DNA of 64,000 nt from Conchocele bisecta (lineage: Eukaryota > Mollusca > Bivalvia > Lucinida > Thyasiridae): contig CM055266.1 of NCBI GenBank assembly GCA_029237695.1, positions 7,078,064 through 7,142,063 of the forward strand. The letters run 5' to 3'. The notes under the pieces are model-generated. The model searched no databases. It had not been told where the DNA came from and was given only the letters and a program-made list of their open reading frames with translations. A program made the translations under genes and the position numbers. This document shows positions 23,420 to 34,851 of the stretch, in pieces (within the stretch, counting starts at the first letter, position 1; each line of letters starts with the position of its first letter).

Positions 23420-23748
23420 AGAATCGGTTACCATGTATGTGAATAAAAATCTAAAGAACGTGAATGTATGGTGTGATACATATCATCGAACCGGTATGTC
23501 ACTTCTATGGTGTGATACATATCATCGAATCCGTCCGTTTGCTTGGAAAAGTTTCAAGAAAATTTACTGTAAAAATGACGTCACAGAATACGTCACGACG
23601 GAAAAGCAGGTTCGGAAACCACTGATCCCATACCCTGATATCTATAACTTTACATGCTACTTGCAAACATGTAGTTGGCCTCAATAATAATAACATACAC
23701 TCAAAGCGTTCTTTTATAACATGATCATTCATGTTATAATTGTTCTTG
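23420..23748. other. Short duplication, no gene established
   Basis: TATGGTGTGATACATATCAT CGAA occurs twice (about 23468 and 23507). A TGACGTCA octamer is at 23576-23583. An 84-codon ORF spans this but is not recognised. Confidence 0.35.
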
Positions 23749-23997
23749 TTAACCTTTACAACGCTATCTTAATTTTTTGTCGTCTGCTACTTACTTTTTA
23801 GTTCCCATTTTTATCATCAAAAACATGACTTGACATCAATTTAGAATAATTTACAACATGGTTTGACAGCACTTTAGAATCATTTCCATTGGAAATGATT
23901 CTGAAGTGCGGTCAAACCATGTTTTTATTGAGAAATAAGGCAAGATATAAAGGCAACAGCAGACGACAATTGTTGTGCGTAGCGGTCTAAGGGTTAA
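23749..23997. mobile_element. Family A TTAA MITE
   Basis: TTAACCTTTACAACGCTATC to AGCGGTCTAAGGGTTAA, with apex TTAGAATCATTTCC and complement, and GTCGTCTGCT/AGCAGACGAC near the ends. The left arm carries an extra ~40-bp partial duplication of the GACAGCACTTTAGAATAATT segment, as in the copies at 28958, 30441 and 44707. Confidence 0.8.
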
Positions 23998-23999
23998 CC

Positions 24000-24105
24000 A
24001 TAAATATTGGGACACACTTTGTTGTGGGAAACCAAATATTTATATGTGCTTCCTTAGTATAATATATGGTGTGCAAATATATAGGTTTATTATGGTAATT
24101 GTAAT
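24000..24105. repeat. Diverged TAAATATTGGGACAC element
   Basis: CATAAATATTGGGACACACT, GGGAAACCAAATATTTATAT and a TATGGTGTGCAAATATATAG end. The family is shared with 30195-30285, 30750-30860, 40815-40912 and 46925-47045. Confidence 0.5.
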
Positions 24106-24206
24106 TTACTGTTTCAGATGTGATTTTCATTATTTTGGATAATTTGTGGTATAGATAACTAAATGTTGCACAAAATAGAAGTGTTAATGAAAATTAAGGC
24201 ATACGG

Positions 24207-24422
24207 CAGGGGCGTAGCTAGCCAATTTGAATCTGCATGCCCGGTTGACGACTTCGAGCACCGTTGGTGCGAGTATGCTAGGGGGGTTTGGGGGCATGCC
24301 CCCCCATAAAAAAAAATCAGAACTAGAAGGTAAATGATGCACTCAGGCACATTTCAAAACACCATTTTCTCGAAAATTCTGCAGGCCCGGGTCTGCAGTG
24401 CCTTAATGCAGCTACGCGCCTG
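24207..24422. mobile_element. CAGGGGCGTAGCTAG element
   Basis: The ends CAGGGGCGTAGC and GCTACGCGCCTG are complementary. The interior has GAGTATGCTAGGGGGGTTTG and GGCATGCCCCC. Similar elements lie at 33822-34051 and 41738-41996. They are non-autonomous DNA transposon remnants. Confidence 0.65.
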
Positions 24423-24470
24423 TACGGTATCAAAAGATGTGACACAAAAAAATAAGGCATGTTGCATTCA

Positions 24471-25109
24471 AGGTGATTCTAGCGTGTCTTGGATGGTCAA
24501 TTAATTCAAATGTGTGGACTGCCCAGGTGTAAATATAATAGTTCTAAGTACTATATTATATTTACACCCGGGCACATTTTAATTGTTTTGTACATTGTTT
24601 AGAAAGGTGTTTTATGTATATACAAACAATAATTGTTACATGGTTTCCGTTGTTTGCACATATGTGCAAACATATAGCGCGTGCTGTTTGCATATGGCTT
24701 TAGGCAATGCTCATTCCAGGGCCTCGCGTAGATCAAGTGCTTTCATGACGTCACTACGCGGAAGTGCCTTCATGACGTCACTACTTCATGACGTTCATGA
24801 CGTTCATGACGCGGCCCCGGAATATGAATACCGAAAATTATCTACTTGAATGGGACGATTTATACTGAAAGTACTGAAAATACTGAATATAATGCTCAAA
24901 TTACATCAGTTTTTTGTTGGAAATTTAACAATAACGTGTGATCATGTCCAGCCGTGTGCAAACGTTTGCTGTGGCCCGAGGGAACTGTTTGAACCCGCGG
25001 CCTGCGGCCTTGGGGTTCAAACAGTTCCCTCGGGCCACAGCAAACGTTTGCACACGGCTGGACATGATCAAACCTTATATTGACCATCCAAGACACGCTA
25101 GAATCACCT
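24471..25109 (+). mobile_element. Complex inverted-repeat element with CRE cluster
   Basis: The ends AGGTGATTCTAGCGTGTCTT and complement enclose ~640 bp. Inside are a GGTGTAAATATAATA hairpin, two TGACGTCA octamers (24746, 24773) with further ATGACGTTC repeats, and a GC-rich palindrome (about 24943-25070, GTCCAGCCGTGTGCAAACGT and complement). An inverted partial copy is at 25977-26372, and an end fragment is at 63472. Confidence 0.7.
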
Positions 25110-25879
25110 GTGGTTGCATTGCATATTTGAACACTGATCCGGATTATTATCAAACTTCCTCAATAGCTTCCTCACATTCATGGCTATCCACCCAGTGTTC
25201 AAGTGCTCTTGACCTTGGTGACCTTGACCTTCATGGGTAAGATACTCGCTGGCGATCACCATGTTAATTAGGTATTTCCATTTGTTTGTATGAAAAAATG
25301 AACCATACAGTTAGTACATCAGCATTGATAAATATTGTAAAGCTGGTACCTGCATATAAGTATACCGTAAATATTCTAATAAATCCCCCGGGGTTATGTA
25401 AATTTTTGGAGTTAGTTTTGGCATTATAATTTCTTCAAAACACAGAACTTTGAATTTTGATGATTTTACTTTGTGAACATAAAATCATTGACTGATGTCA
25501 AATGATGTAGGAGGGGGGCTACTAATTTATTTAGACAGGGGGTTGCTATTAGTAAATAAATACGGTATACTAAGTGTCCTACAATCCTCATATTTCTGTC
25601 ATCTAAATCAGTAAATTTTCGCAAATATTTTTTATATGTCTTACGCACACACTTCAACAGTCCCTGTTTGATTACTTGCATTTTACGTTATTCTCATTTT
25701 TCTCACGTTTTTAGATAGAAATGCGCTAAAATTTTGCTACTGAATTTGTCTCATAATACAAAGATAATAATTGTTAAAATCTATGCCACCTGCTCTGTCC
25801 AATAAAAATGGTGGAAATTCCAAACTTATGCGAGCTCAGATAGTGCAGTCAAAAATATAAGGAAATATCATTTCATTTA
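25110..25879. other. No gene seen
   Basis: An AGGTCA-rich spot at 25208-25230 (TTGACCTTGGTGACCTTGAC). The rest is AT-rich unique sequence. Confidence 0.4.
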
Positions 25880-25972
25880 TTCACAACAAAATGAAATAAG
25901 TAAGAGTGGACATTGAACTCACCCCTGGTGAGCTCAATGTCCACTCTTACTTGTTTCATATTGTTTTATTTC
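25880..25972. repeat. Hairpin around CTCACCCCTGGTGAG
   Basis: AAGTAAGAGTGGACATTGA and its complement flank CTCACCCCTGGTGAG. The outer arms (ACAAAATGAAATAA / TTGTTTTATTTCAT) also pair. Confidence 0.6.
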
Positions 25973-25976
25973 ATTT

Positions 25977-26372
25977 AAATATAAGGTTCGACAATGTCCA
26001 GCCGTGGCTAAACGTTTGCCGTGGCACGAGGAACTGTTTGAACCCCAAGGTCGCAGGCCGCGGGTTCAAACAGTTCCCAAGTGCCACGGCAAACGTTTAC
26101 CACGGCTGGACATGGTTGAACGTTATTGTTACATTTCCGTTGGAAATATCATGCAATTTAAGCATATATATGTAGTACTTTCGGTACTTTGATAATCTGC
26201 TCCATTCAAACAGCTGATTTACACATGCATATTCCGGGGTAGCAGTACACGTCGCGTGATGCAGCCGCGCCAATTTCAAAAGTTCAGTGCGACCGTTGCG
26301 CGCGCTGTACGTTTGAACACGGCTGTGAGCGGTGTGGAACAACGGCAGTCATGTAACAATAACGGTTTATCA
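25977..26372 (-). mobile_element. Inverted, truncated copy of the 24471-25109 element
   Basis: It contains the GTCCAGCCGTG palindrome (25994-26112), then the reverse complement of 24620-24940, including CCCCGGAATATG and GTAACAATAACG. The outer TIRs are missing. Confidence 0.65.
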
Positions 26373-26900
26373 CAGTTTGAATGTGTATTTCCAAAGGATT
26401 GTGTTTTTAGTGTGTGAATATGAAACCTTGTTCTGCAAGTCCATGCCGTCGACTGCAGTGTAATGTTCTAGAGCAACCTATTGTCTAGAAACAGGAAAAT
26501 GTGCTGCAACAGCAAACTTTAATGGAAATAGAAATTTCATACCCAACATTGTGATTGGTTTTATGTACGCATTGCTGCCCATTTATATTGAGCTTTTGCA
26601 GTTTTAATTGCATATTTACACACATATGCAGCTAGGGTTCTATTCTATTCCACATTTGCTCTGAACATTTCATTAGAGAAAACTTTGTTAATATTTTTCA
26701 TGAGATATTGCACATGTTTTTCAGTACAATTTTAATCACATGGCTTGCCTCACATATACAACTACATGTACATTGTAAATTTGGTGAAGGTGAATAAGAA
26801 GTATATGGTGTAACACTTTAGGATGATTTCTCCAACCACAGTTCAGTGCTAAATATGCAGTGATCACCCAAGTGGACGCATTCTTGTCCATATATGTAGA
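26373..26900. repeat. Dispersed repeat, also at 42230-42440
   Basis: CATTTGCTCTGAACATTTC, GAGATATTGCACATGTTTTTC and AATCACATGGCTTGCCTCA match 42290-42430 with divergence. A fragment lies at 28625-28660. No gene recognised. Confidence 0.45.
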
Positions 26901-27033
26901 AATGGGGCTGATGGCATTTGTGACCAGTGTAGCTCCTCATCAAATAGCACACACAGAGGCCGATATGTATCTACACTGGTTGCAAAGCCCATATAAAGCC
27001 CAATTTTTATAGTCACAGCCAAATATGAATTCT
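26900..27033. repeat. Family N fragment
   Basis: GAAATGGGGCTGATGGCATT TGTGACCAGTGTAG and a GTCACAGCC end. It is shorter than the copies at 31353 and 36084. Confidence 0.55.
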
Positions 27034-27049
27034 TTTCAACATAAGTAAA

Positions 27050-27715
27050 ACTCCATTCAATTGATCTGCTTAAATGAATGTTGTGCACTAAACCTTAATT
27101 TTCAGGAACAACCAGTACATGTAGTAAGTACACATTTTGTTTTGTGCCCTCTCTGGAAAATTTACCATATCAAGGAATTGACCATATCAAGGAATTAGTT
27201 GTATCAAGGAATTGGTTGTGTCAAGGGATTGCAAGGAATTAACCATCCATATCAAGTAATTGACCACATATCAGTAATTGACCATATCAAGTAATTGACC
27301 ATATAAAATAATTGACCATATCAAGGGTTTGACCATATCAAGGAATTCATCATATGAACACTCCATTCAATTGATCTGCTTAAATGAATGTTGTGCACTA
27401 AACCTTACTTTTCAGGAATACCCAGTACATGTAGTAAGTACACATTTTGTTTTGTGCCCTCTCTGGAAAATTTTGCATATCAAATAATTTACCATATCAA
27501 GGAAACAACCATATCAAGGAATTAGTTGTATCAAGGAATTGGTTGTGTCAAGGGATTGCAAGGAATTAACCATCCATATCAAGTAATTGACCACATATCA
27601 GTAATTGACCATATCAAGTAATTGACCATATAAAATAATTGACCATATCAAGGGTTTGACCATATCAAGGAATTCATCATATGAACACTCCATTCAATTG
27701 ATCTGCTTAAATGAA
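27050..27715 (+). repeat. ~315-330-bp block present about three times
   Basis: CTCCATTCAATTGATCTGCT starts near 27051, 27361 and 27688. Each is followed by TGTTGTGCACTAAACCTTA and CAGTACATGTAGTAAGTACA, and then by the 17-bp satellite. The second and third blocks are nearly identical, so the duplication is recent. Confidence 0.85.
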
Positions 27716-28612
27716 TGTTGTGCACTAAACCTTACTTTTCAGGAATACCCAGTACATGTAGTAAGTACACATTTTGTTTTGTGCCCTCTCTGGAAAATTT
27801 TCCATATCAAATAATTTACCATATCAAGGAAATTACCATGTCAAGTAATTGACCATATCAAGTAATTGACATTATCAAGTAATTGACATATCAAGGGATT
27901 GACCATATCAAGGGCTTGGCCATATCAAGTAATTGCCCATATCAAGGGATTGGCCATATCAAGGAATTGGCCATATCAAGGGATTGACCATATCAAGTAC
28001 TTGACCATATCAATGGATTGCCCATATCAAATAGTTGACCATATCAAGGGATTGACCATATCAAGTAATTGACCATATCAATGAATTTACCATATCAAGG
28101 GATATACCATATCAAGGCCTTGACCATATCAAGGGATTGACCATCAAGTAATTGACCATATCAAGTAATTTACCATATCAAGGGATTGCCCATATCAAGT
28201 AAAAGGGATTGTCCATATCAAGTAATTGACCATATCAAGTAATTGACCATATCAAGGGATTGACCATATCAAGGGATTGACCCTATCAAGTAATTGACCA
28301 TATCAAGGGATTGACCATATCAAGGGATTGACCATATCAAGGGATTGACCCTATCAAGTAATTGACCATATCAAGTAATTTACCATATCAAGTAATTTAC
28401 CATATCAAGGGATTGCCCATATCAAGGGATTGACCATATCAAGGAATTGACCATATCAAGGAATTGACCATATTAAAGGCTTGACCATATAAAATAATTG
28501 CCCATATCAAGGAACTGACCATATCAAGGGATTGACCACATCAGGATTGACCATGTCAGGATTGACCACATCAGGATTGACCCTATCAGGATTGACATAT
28601 CAAGGGATTCTA
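27165..28612 (+). repeat. 17-bp satellite, TTGACCATATCAAGKRA
   Basis: An uninterrupted run from about 27790 to 28612 (roughly 45-50 units), with shorter runs inside the preceding blocks. Variants swap AAGTAA, AAGGGA and AAGGAA. The unit has an internal TTGA...TCAA dyad. Non-coding. Confidence 0.9.
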
Positions 28613-28957
28613 GACTATCCAGTATTTGCTCTGAACATTTCATCAACTTTCGAAGTAATTTAAGTCATTGTCTGAAACAAAGAGACAAATTACAGAGTAT
28701 ATGTACGATATGCTGGTATTCACAAAGAATATTCCATGAACAAATATATTTTGGAATTCGGATGACCATGAAATAAATAATATTATCAGAGATGACAAGG
28801 TTGGTTTTTCAATGAATATGGCACATTTTGTTAACAGTGATTTATTATTTGTTACAAACTAGTTATTGTGATTGCTTGACCAATGTCGCTTACTGTACCG
28901 ACAAACAAATTTGTGATACATTTATATTTACGTCTGCATGTAGAATTTCTGATTCTC

Positions 28958-29207
28958 TTAACCCTTAGACCGCTATCTTATTTTTTTTGTCGTCTGCTGT
29001 TTATTTTATATTTTCCATTTTTATCATCAAAAACATTCTTTAACAGCACTTTAGAATAATTTACAACATGCTTTGACAGCACTTCAGAATCATTTACATT
29101 GGAAATGATTCTGAAGTGCTGTCAAACCATATTTTTATTGAGAAATAAGGCAAGATATAAAAGCAACAGCAGACGACAATTGTTGTGAGTAGCGGTCTAA
29201 GGGTTAA
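28958..29207. mobile_element. Family A TTAA MITE
   Basis: TTAACCCTTAGACCGCTATC to GTAGCGGTCTAAGGGTTAA, with the usual apex near 29090-29125 and CAGCAGACGACAATTGTTGT at the right. Confidence 0.85.
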
Positions 29208-29565
29208 TAGTGTTTATTTTCCCATTAAAGACGGGATACAATTATAGTAGTATGAAACCCTATTTTCTTTTTTTCATCTCAAATATGTTGTTACCACTCA
29301 TTATTCAAAATAATGAGATTTTTTCAACAAAAAATATCGTATCCTTAGAGAGAAGTGAGTTACGGTATTTGCTGTTAACCCTTTATATATATATATTGTC
29401 TATAGATGTATCAATCTGTATAAGCCACATGGACATTCGTTTGCAATTTCACTTACAGTTTGGCAAAAAATGTAACTTTACGTTTATTGAAACAATTTAA
29501 ATATTTATTTATTCGTTTGATCGTTCTGATAATTTATCATGTCTTTGAATGCATTTGATACTTAT

Positions 29566-29826
29566 CTAGCAAAGTGTACTTTGAGGGAGTAATCATTTAT
29601 TTTCCCCGAAATGCATTATTTCATATAGAACTAACGACTGCATATATTTGATGATTAAAAGCTTGCAAAATTATTATACTGAATGTATCCGGTATTACAT
29701 TATCACAGCCAAAATGGCTGTGATAATGTACCGTAATAATTCAGTATAATAAAATTATCCTTAAATTGAAAATGTCTCCATCAAATTGTACAAGATAAGT
29801 ATACTTTACAATTTTGGTGAAATAGG
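29566..29826. mobile_element. Family B MITE, left end eroded
   Basis: TCTAGCAAAGTGTACTTTGA, apex ATTATCACAGCCAAAATGGC, and GAAATAGGCCAC at the right. There is an extra CCGGTATT / ACCGTAAT insertion near the apex. Confidence 0.65.
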
Positions 29827-30194
29827 CCACAGGTCGCTAAGTTGTAAGTACATTTTCACTGCCTGGATCGTATTTGCAACACCTGGGAAAATATTATAAG
29901 ACACCTTGTTACTTGGAAATGCTTGATATCTTCAGATATATAGACTTTCAATGCTATTAAGGTGAGAGCTTGACTTGTTGTCTTAACCATACTTATGGAT
30001 TGGCTTATCTCTATTTATTGCTCTCATTCGCTTAATAAATTCAAAAGCGCTCTCTTCATCTAAGTGCTTGCCAGTGTTAAATACATTTATGTCAATATCA
30101 GGTTCAATACTGAATTTTAGTGGCTTGAGAATTAACTTTATCAAGTGTTAAGCTTTGCATTGGGCTATTACATACTGATGACATTAGACAAATT

Positions 30195-30285
30195 GTTGTA
30201 CCGTAATAATGCTAAATATTCGGACACCATTTGTTTTGGGAAACCCCTATAAAATAGGGGTTTCCCAAAACAAATTGTATCCAAA
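30195..30285. repeat. Hairpin of the GGACACCATTTGTTTTGGG family
   Basis: GTTTTGGGAAACCCCTATA and its complement meet at 30250. The outer part ATATTCGGACAC pairs with ATCCAAATA. Confidence 0.6.
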
Positions 30286-30287
30286 TA

Positions 30288-30730
30288 CAGTGAACACTCG
30301 TTTACTCAATTTGTTACAAAATTCTTAGTCCCAGGGACTGAGGAAAATACTTTGAGTTAACGAAAATATGTTATTATATAGGAAAGCATGTACTTGGGAT
30401 CATGAATTTGGCTTTCAGTTATCAGTACCGGTAGTTTGAATTAACTCTTAGACCGCTATCTTAATTTTTTTTGGCGTCTGCTGTTTATTTTCTATTTTCC
30501 ATTTTTATCATCAAAAATTTGCTTTAAAATTGATAGAACTTTAGAATTATTTACAACATGCTTTGACAGCACTTCAGAATCATTTCCATTGGAAATGATT
30601 CTGAAGTGCTGTCAAAACATGTTTTTATTGAGGAACAGGGCAATATATAACAGCAACAGCAGACGACAATTGTTGTTTGTAGCGGTCTAAGGGTTAAGAG
30701 AGTTAGAGGTAACGAGTGTAGACTGTATAT
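30288..30730. mobile_element. ACAGTGAACACTCG element split by family A
   Basis: ACAGTGAACACTCGTTTACT at 30289 is matched by the complement GGTAACGAGTGTAGACTGT at 30710-30728. A family A MITE (30441-30697) sits in it with TTAA on both sides. Removing it rejoins GTTTGAATTAAGAGAGTTAG, so family A is younger. Confidence 0.65.
30441..30697. mobile_element. Family A TTAA MITE, nested
   Basis: TTAACTCTTAGACCGCTATC to GCGGTCTAAGGGTTAA. Apex CAGAATCATTTCC and complement. Confidence 0.8.
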
Positions 30731-30749
30731 TGTTATTGTGTTAAACCAA

Positions 30750-30860
30750 TACCACCGTACTAGCCCTAAACATCGGGACATTCTTTGATGTGGGAAACCA
30801 GATATTTATATGTGTTTCCTAGAATAAATTGTGTCCGGATATTTAGGGTTGTTACGGTGT
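30750..30860. repeat. Copy of the TAAACATCGGGACATTCTTT family
   Basis: It shares GTGGGAAACCAGATATTTAT and TTGTGTCCGGATATTTAGGG with 24000-24105 and 46925-47045. The ends CCGTACTAGCCCTAAA and TTTAGGGTTGTTACGG pair. Confidence 0.55.
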
Positions 30861-31352
30861 CCTACATTGACTGATCCATATACTTGGGTCTCAGCAGATT
30901 CAAATTTACTGTTGGTGACGTTTCATTGGCCGAACAATGTCACATGACATTATTGAATGACTAGTGTAATGACACAACACAGCACAAACATGTCCCTAGT
31001 CTATCCAACGTAATATTTGCTTTTATTCTGTAGCATAAAATTTACCTGATAAATAGAATGCCATGATAGCGTTTTTGCATATTGAATCAACACTCGTATA
31101 CGTGTACGTTCTTCTTCGATTAATTTTGTAGTTGCATGACCTGTGCTTATAATTATGTGTCACCCGGCTCATGTTGACATTACAATGGCAGATACTTGAA
31201 CGCTGCTTGACGATGGAATGAACCTCACCTCACGTTGGTGTGAACCTGTGATATTGAAACTCAATGGCAGTTACGGGCACTTGACCCGTAATGTGATAGA
31301 TCGGCAGTATATTGTGTGACATAAATTCTGAATTGGCTAGCAGTCTTGTAAT
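30861..31352. other. No gene seen
   Basis: Unique AT-rich sequence with no repeats recognised. Confidence 0.35.
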
Positions 31353-31585
31353 GTGGCTGTGACTGGATAAATGTGGCATATGAGATTTGTGACCAGTGTA
31401 GATCCTGAAATAGCACATTCCTGTAGCCTGATAACGATTGTATGGCTTGTTAGAAACACAACATGTGTTTCATGGATGGAATGGTGAACAGTGCAGATCC
31501 TGATCAGACTGTGCGGATGCACAGGCTGATCTGGATCTACACTGGTCGCGAAAGCTTTAAGACCCATGTCTCCAGTCGCAGCCAC
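31353..31585. mobile_element. Family N inverted-repeat element
   Basis: GTGGCTGTGACTGGA and TCCAGTCGCAGCCAC ends. Inside are CAGTGTAGATCC, ATGGATGGAATGGTGAACAG and the dyad CAGATCCTGATCAGACTGTG. Complete. Confidence 0.7.
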
Positions 31586-31724
31586 TAATTATGCAACGAT
31601 CTGACAAAATCTTATTATGACCCCCGGTTTGAAGAACCTGGATAATGTTTGAAATCTCCATCCATCTGTCTGTCCATCTGTCTGTCCATCATACTTGCGT
31701 CAAAGTTTTTGTCTCAGTTTTAGT

Positions 31725-31955
31725 GTCCAGCCGCGGGATGGTAATTGGCTGCTCAGTGGTACAATACAGGACTTCAATACTGAAGGTTGTGAGTTCAAAA
31801 CCTAACCTAGGGCATGAAAAATACTTCATAGTATTTCCATCCCACTGGTCTGTCGGATGAGACTTTAAACTGTGGTCCCCTCCCTATATGACCTTAGCTG
31901 TTGCTGGGACATTTATTTTCACTTCATTAAAGAGCCACAGTATTCCGTGAATTAT
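31725..31955 (+). mobile_element. tRNA-like SINE
   Basis: TTGGCTGCTCAGTGGT resembles an A box and GTGAGTTCAAAACCT a degenerate B box, ~50 bp apart as in tRNA-derived SINEs. The 3' part TATATGACCTTAGCTGTTG is shared with the (CAAA)n-tailed SINE family at 17340-17400. A TCTGTCCATC microsatellite lies just upstream (31655-31690). Confidence 0.5.
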
Positions 31956-32098
31956 TTCTTAAATATTTGGACGCATGATGTGACACGCTGCTGACGTTGA
32001 CATTAACTAGACATTGACCTTTTTGACATTCAGAAGGTCACTGAAACTCTTAGCAGTTTTTCTCCAATTTCTGTAACCAGTCACAACTTCGATATTGC

Positions 32099-32355
32099 TC
32101 AACCCTTTCAACACTTCAGGGCAGTACAGGGCTGTACAGTGGTATTGGCAAACAGTGTAGATCCAGATGAGATGGCTCGTCACGAGCCGTCTCATCAGGA
32201 TCTGCACTTTTTGCAAGTAATTTTTATATTTTTTAGAACAAAAACATCCCCTTTTCATAAATGGACCAGTCTGAAAATCATTTTGTGATGGTTGGAATCG
32301 TTGCTAAATTAACATATCAAAATCCACTGCAGTTACTTAAGGGTGAAAGGGTTAA
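32099..32355. mobile_element. TTAA MITE with GATGAGACGGCTCG apex (family O)
   Basis: CAACCCTTTCAACACTTC to GGTGAAAGGGTTAA, with apex GATGAGATGGCTCG / CGAGCCGTCTCATC. Copies at 51665-51916 (indel-damaged) and 58211-58458. The CCCTTT ends with TTAA are piggyBac-like. Confidence 0.75.
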
Positions 32356-32639
32356 ACAATAATTTGTATTCACCATGGTCTCGGTAGTGCCTGGAGGCGT
32401 TTGTACTGTGTGTCCATGTGTCTGTCTGTGTATCAGTGGGTCCGGTAAAAAGTTTGCCGCTGTTTATTCTATCTGCCATTGGAAGCATTTGTGTGTTGAC
32501 AGACCACATTTTCTTTTTCTGCCTGCCACCGGGGGCATATGTGTCTTGAATGTCCTTTTCTATGTTTCAATTCTGCTTCTCTGCGTGTATTCATGCAGCA
32601 TGATAATATTCCATAATATAGGAAAATATGTCTGTGATA

Positions 32640-33030
32640 CATCCTGTATATGTATCATATGTTTACCCGGTATGTCATTTTTTATGATTATATTTTACCA
32701 GTAGGTCATTTTTATAATATGATACTGTTATTTTGTGCATTTTATCATATATTTCCAGTATGTTGGTTTCATTTTAACATATGATACTGGTATGTGCATT
32801 TTATCATTATTGATTATGGTATGGTGCCATTTTATCAATTTTATGATTATTACTGGTATGTTGCATATTATCAAATATGTTACTTGGTTATTGAATTTTA
32901 TCATATGGATTACTGGGTATGTGCATTTTATTCATAATGATTAACCCGGTAATGTGGCATTTTTTTTTTATCATATGGATTACCGGTAATGTGGCATTTT
33001 ATCATAAGTGATTAGGCGGTAATGTGCAAT
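32640..33030 (+). repeat. Degenerate tandem repeat, ~35-45-bp unit
   Basis: Repeats of TGATTACYGGTAATGTGCATTTTATCATAT with many indels. Spacing is irregular. The ORF at 32375-32704 ends in it and is not supported. Confidence 0.6.
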
Positions 33031-33031
33031 T

Positions 33032-33312
33032 TTATCCCGTCAACACAGTGCGTATGTGCCGTGAAACATTTTTGATATCCTGTAAATACGACCCTATGGA
33101 TATGTGCGGTTGCTGTTTTTTGTTTTTTTTTGTATTTGAAAGCCATTTGTATGTGTTGACGGGATAAATAGAATAGTAGGTTAGTGCCGTGAATGGAAAA
33201 AAATATCTGGCGCGGCACGGAAACGGGATGTGCTCTGCCGAGCACATCCCGTTTCCGTGCCGCGCCAGATATTTGTTCCCATTCACGGCACTAACCTACT
33301 ATTCTCTATATA
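33032..33312. mobile_element. Family L element, full copy
   Basis: TTATCCCGTCAACACAGTGC to ACCTACTATTCTCTATATAT. A second TGTTGACGGGATAAA is at about 33154. It contains the GC-rich hairpin ATATCTGGCGCGGCACGGAA/complement with centre TGCCGAGCACA. Confidence 0.75.
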
Positions 33313-33479
33313 TCATATGGCAACGTTCAACAATACATCATGTGGTGTTATTGTATCATCATTTGGAACTGAATAGCAGTCATGTACTTGGAGGATAATG
33401 ATACTCGTTGGAATTGTCAAGTTTGGTTATAATGCAACTTGTGCAAGACTTTCAATGAATCTCGTATGGGAAACTAAGT

Positions 33480-33800
33480 GTCATTATGACAAGTGTGACC
33501 AGTGTAGGTCCAGATCAGCCTATTCACCTGATCTGGGCCTACCCCTTGTTTGTTTCAAAGATAAATAATTAATGCCACTTTTGGAATGAAGAAACCTTGT
33601 AAAATTGTAAATGGTCTGTATTTTCACACCCAATGGCTGGAATCACTTTCCCTTATGTCCATTTTGTAATAGCTCCTATTCTGACTTGTAACTGGAGAAA
33701 TGAGGTTTATGGCATTTGCAACTAGTGTAGACCCAGTTCAGTCTGCTCATCCTCGAATTCTGATCACAGCATGCAATATTTGCCATTCAATCAGTGTAAC
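33480..33800. repeat. Two family N fragments
   Basis: GACCAGTGTAGGTCCAGATC at 33498 and GGCATTTGCAACTAGTGTAG at 33711, both eroded. Confidence 0.45.
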
Positions 33801-33821
33801 ACCCGTCATGCTGCAATAGTG

Positions 33822-34051
33822 CAGGGGCGGATCCAGCATTTGGGGAACGGGGGTTGGGGGAGGGGGGTTGTCATATTTTCGAGCTCCACAGAGTGGAATG
33901 AGTATGCTAGGGGGGTCTGGGTGCATGCCCCCTCGTAAAGATTTTGAAATCTAGATGTCCCGAAATGCACTTTCCTGTGTTTTACAGCATATAAATTCAG
34001 ACTCCAGCTGGTGGTAAACTGTGATCTATGTAAACTCCAGATCTGCCCCAG
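33822..34051. mobile_element. CAGGGGCGGATCCAG element
   Basis: The end CAGGGGCGGATC pairs weakly with the distal CTGCCCCAG. The interior GAGTATGCTAGGGGGGTCTG is homologous to 24207-24422. Confidence 0.55.
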
Positions 34052-34099
34052 CAGTGCAGATCCTTATCAAGCTGCGGGAGTGTTCTAATATGGATATAG

Positions 34100-34400
34100 A
34101 CCTAGGCTTATGTTTAAAACTTCTGGAACATGTTCGTCAAATTTGTAGTCAAAATCATGCTGTTTGATTGGTCAGCTCAGCCTCGACCAATCAAACTTCA
34201 TGGTTTCAAGCATGAGAACAGAGTACAGAGAAAGTTTTATAAGTGTAAACCCAAGAGCCAGACTGGCCACAAATGCTAATAGATCTGGACCCTTGTTTAT
34301 AAATCATGCAGTTTGATTGGCTGAGACTGAACACAGCTCAGCCTCAATCAAGATTTAAAACATGATAATTAAATAGCTATAGTATAAGCATAAGCCCTAC
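34100..34400. mobile_element. Two hairpins built on inverted TTTGATTGG
   Basis: GTTTGATTGGTCAGCTCAGC pairs with CTCGACCAATCAAAC (34159-34198). A second copy at 34311-34352 is half-eroded. A third, best copy is at 35742-35793. The flanks AAAGTTTTATAA are shared. Confidence 0.6.
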
Positions 34401-34636
34401 AACGAGTTTTGTAACCTCATACCAAGGAGCTAGACTGGCCACAAATGCAATACGCCACATTTCTTTGGTCACAGATCAGGAGCTAGACCAGCCACAAATG
34501 CCATAAGCCCCATTTGTCCCATGACAACCAGATAATAGAGGAAGTTGGGATGGCATTGAGGCCATTGATGTTTCCAAAGATGACGGCGTTATGAGTGGTT
34601 CGTGCAGGGATCAAGAGCCATTATATTTGCCAATCG

Positions 34637-34851
34637 TTAACCCTTAGAATGCGGAAACCAAATATTGTCGTCTGCTGTTGTTTAATATTTTGTCTTTTCT
34701 CTCAGTAAAAGCATGGTTTGTCAGCATTTTAGAATAATTTCCAATGGAAATGATTCTAAAACGCTGACAAACCATGTTTTTAAGGAGAACAATTGAAAAT
34801 AAAAAATAAACAGCAGACGACAAAAATTATTTCCAGCATTGTAAAGGTTAA
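34637..34851. mobile_element. Family A TTAA MITE
   Basis: TTAACCCTTAGAATGCGG to GCATTGTAAAGGTTAA; apex TTAGAATAATTTCC / GGAAATGATTCTAA. Confidence 0.8.
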
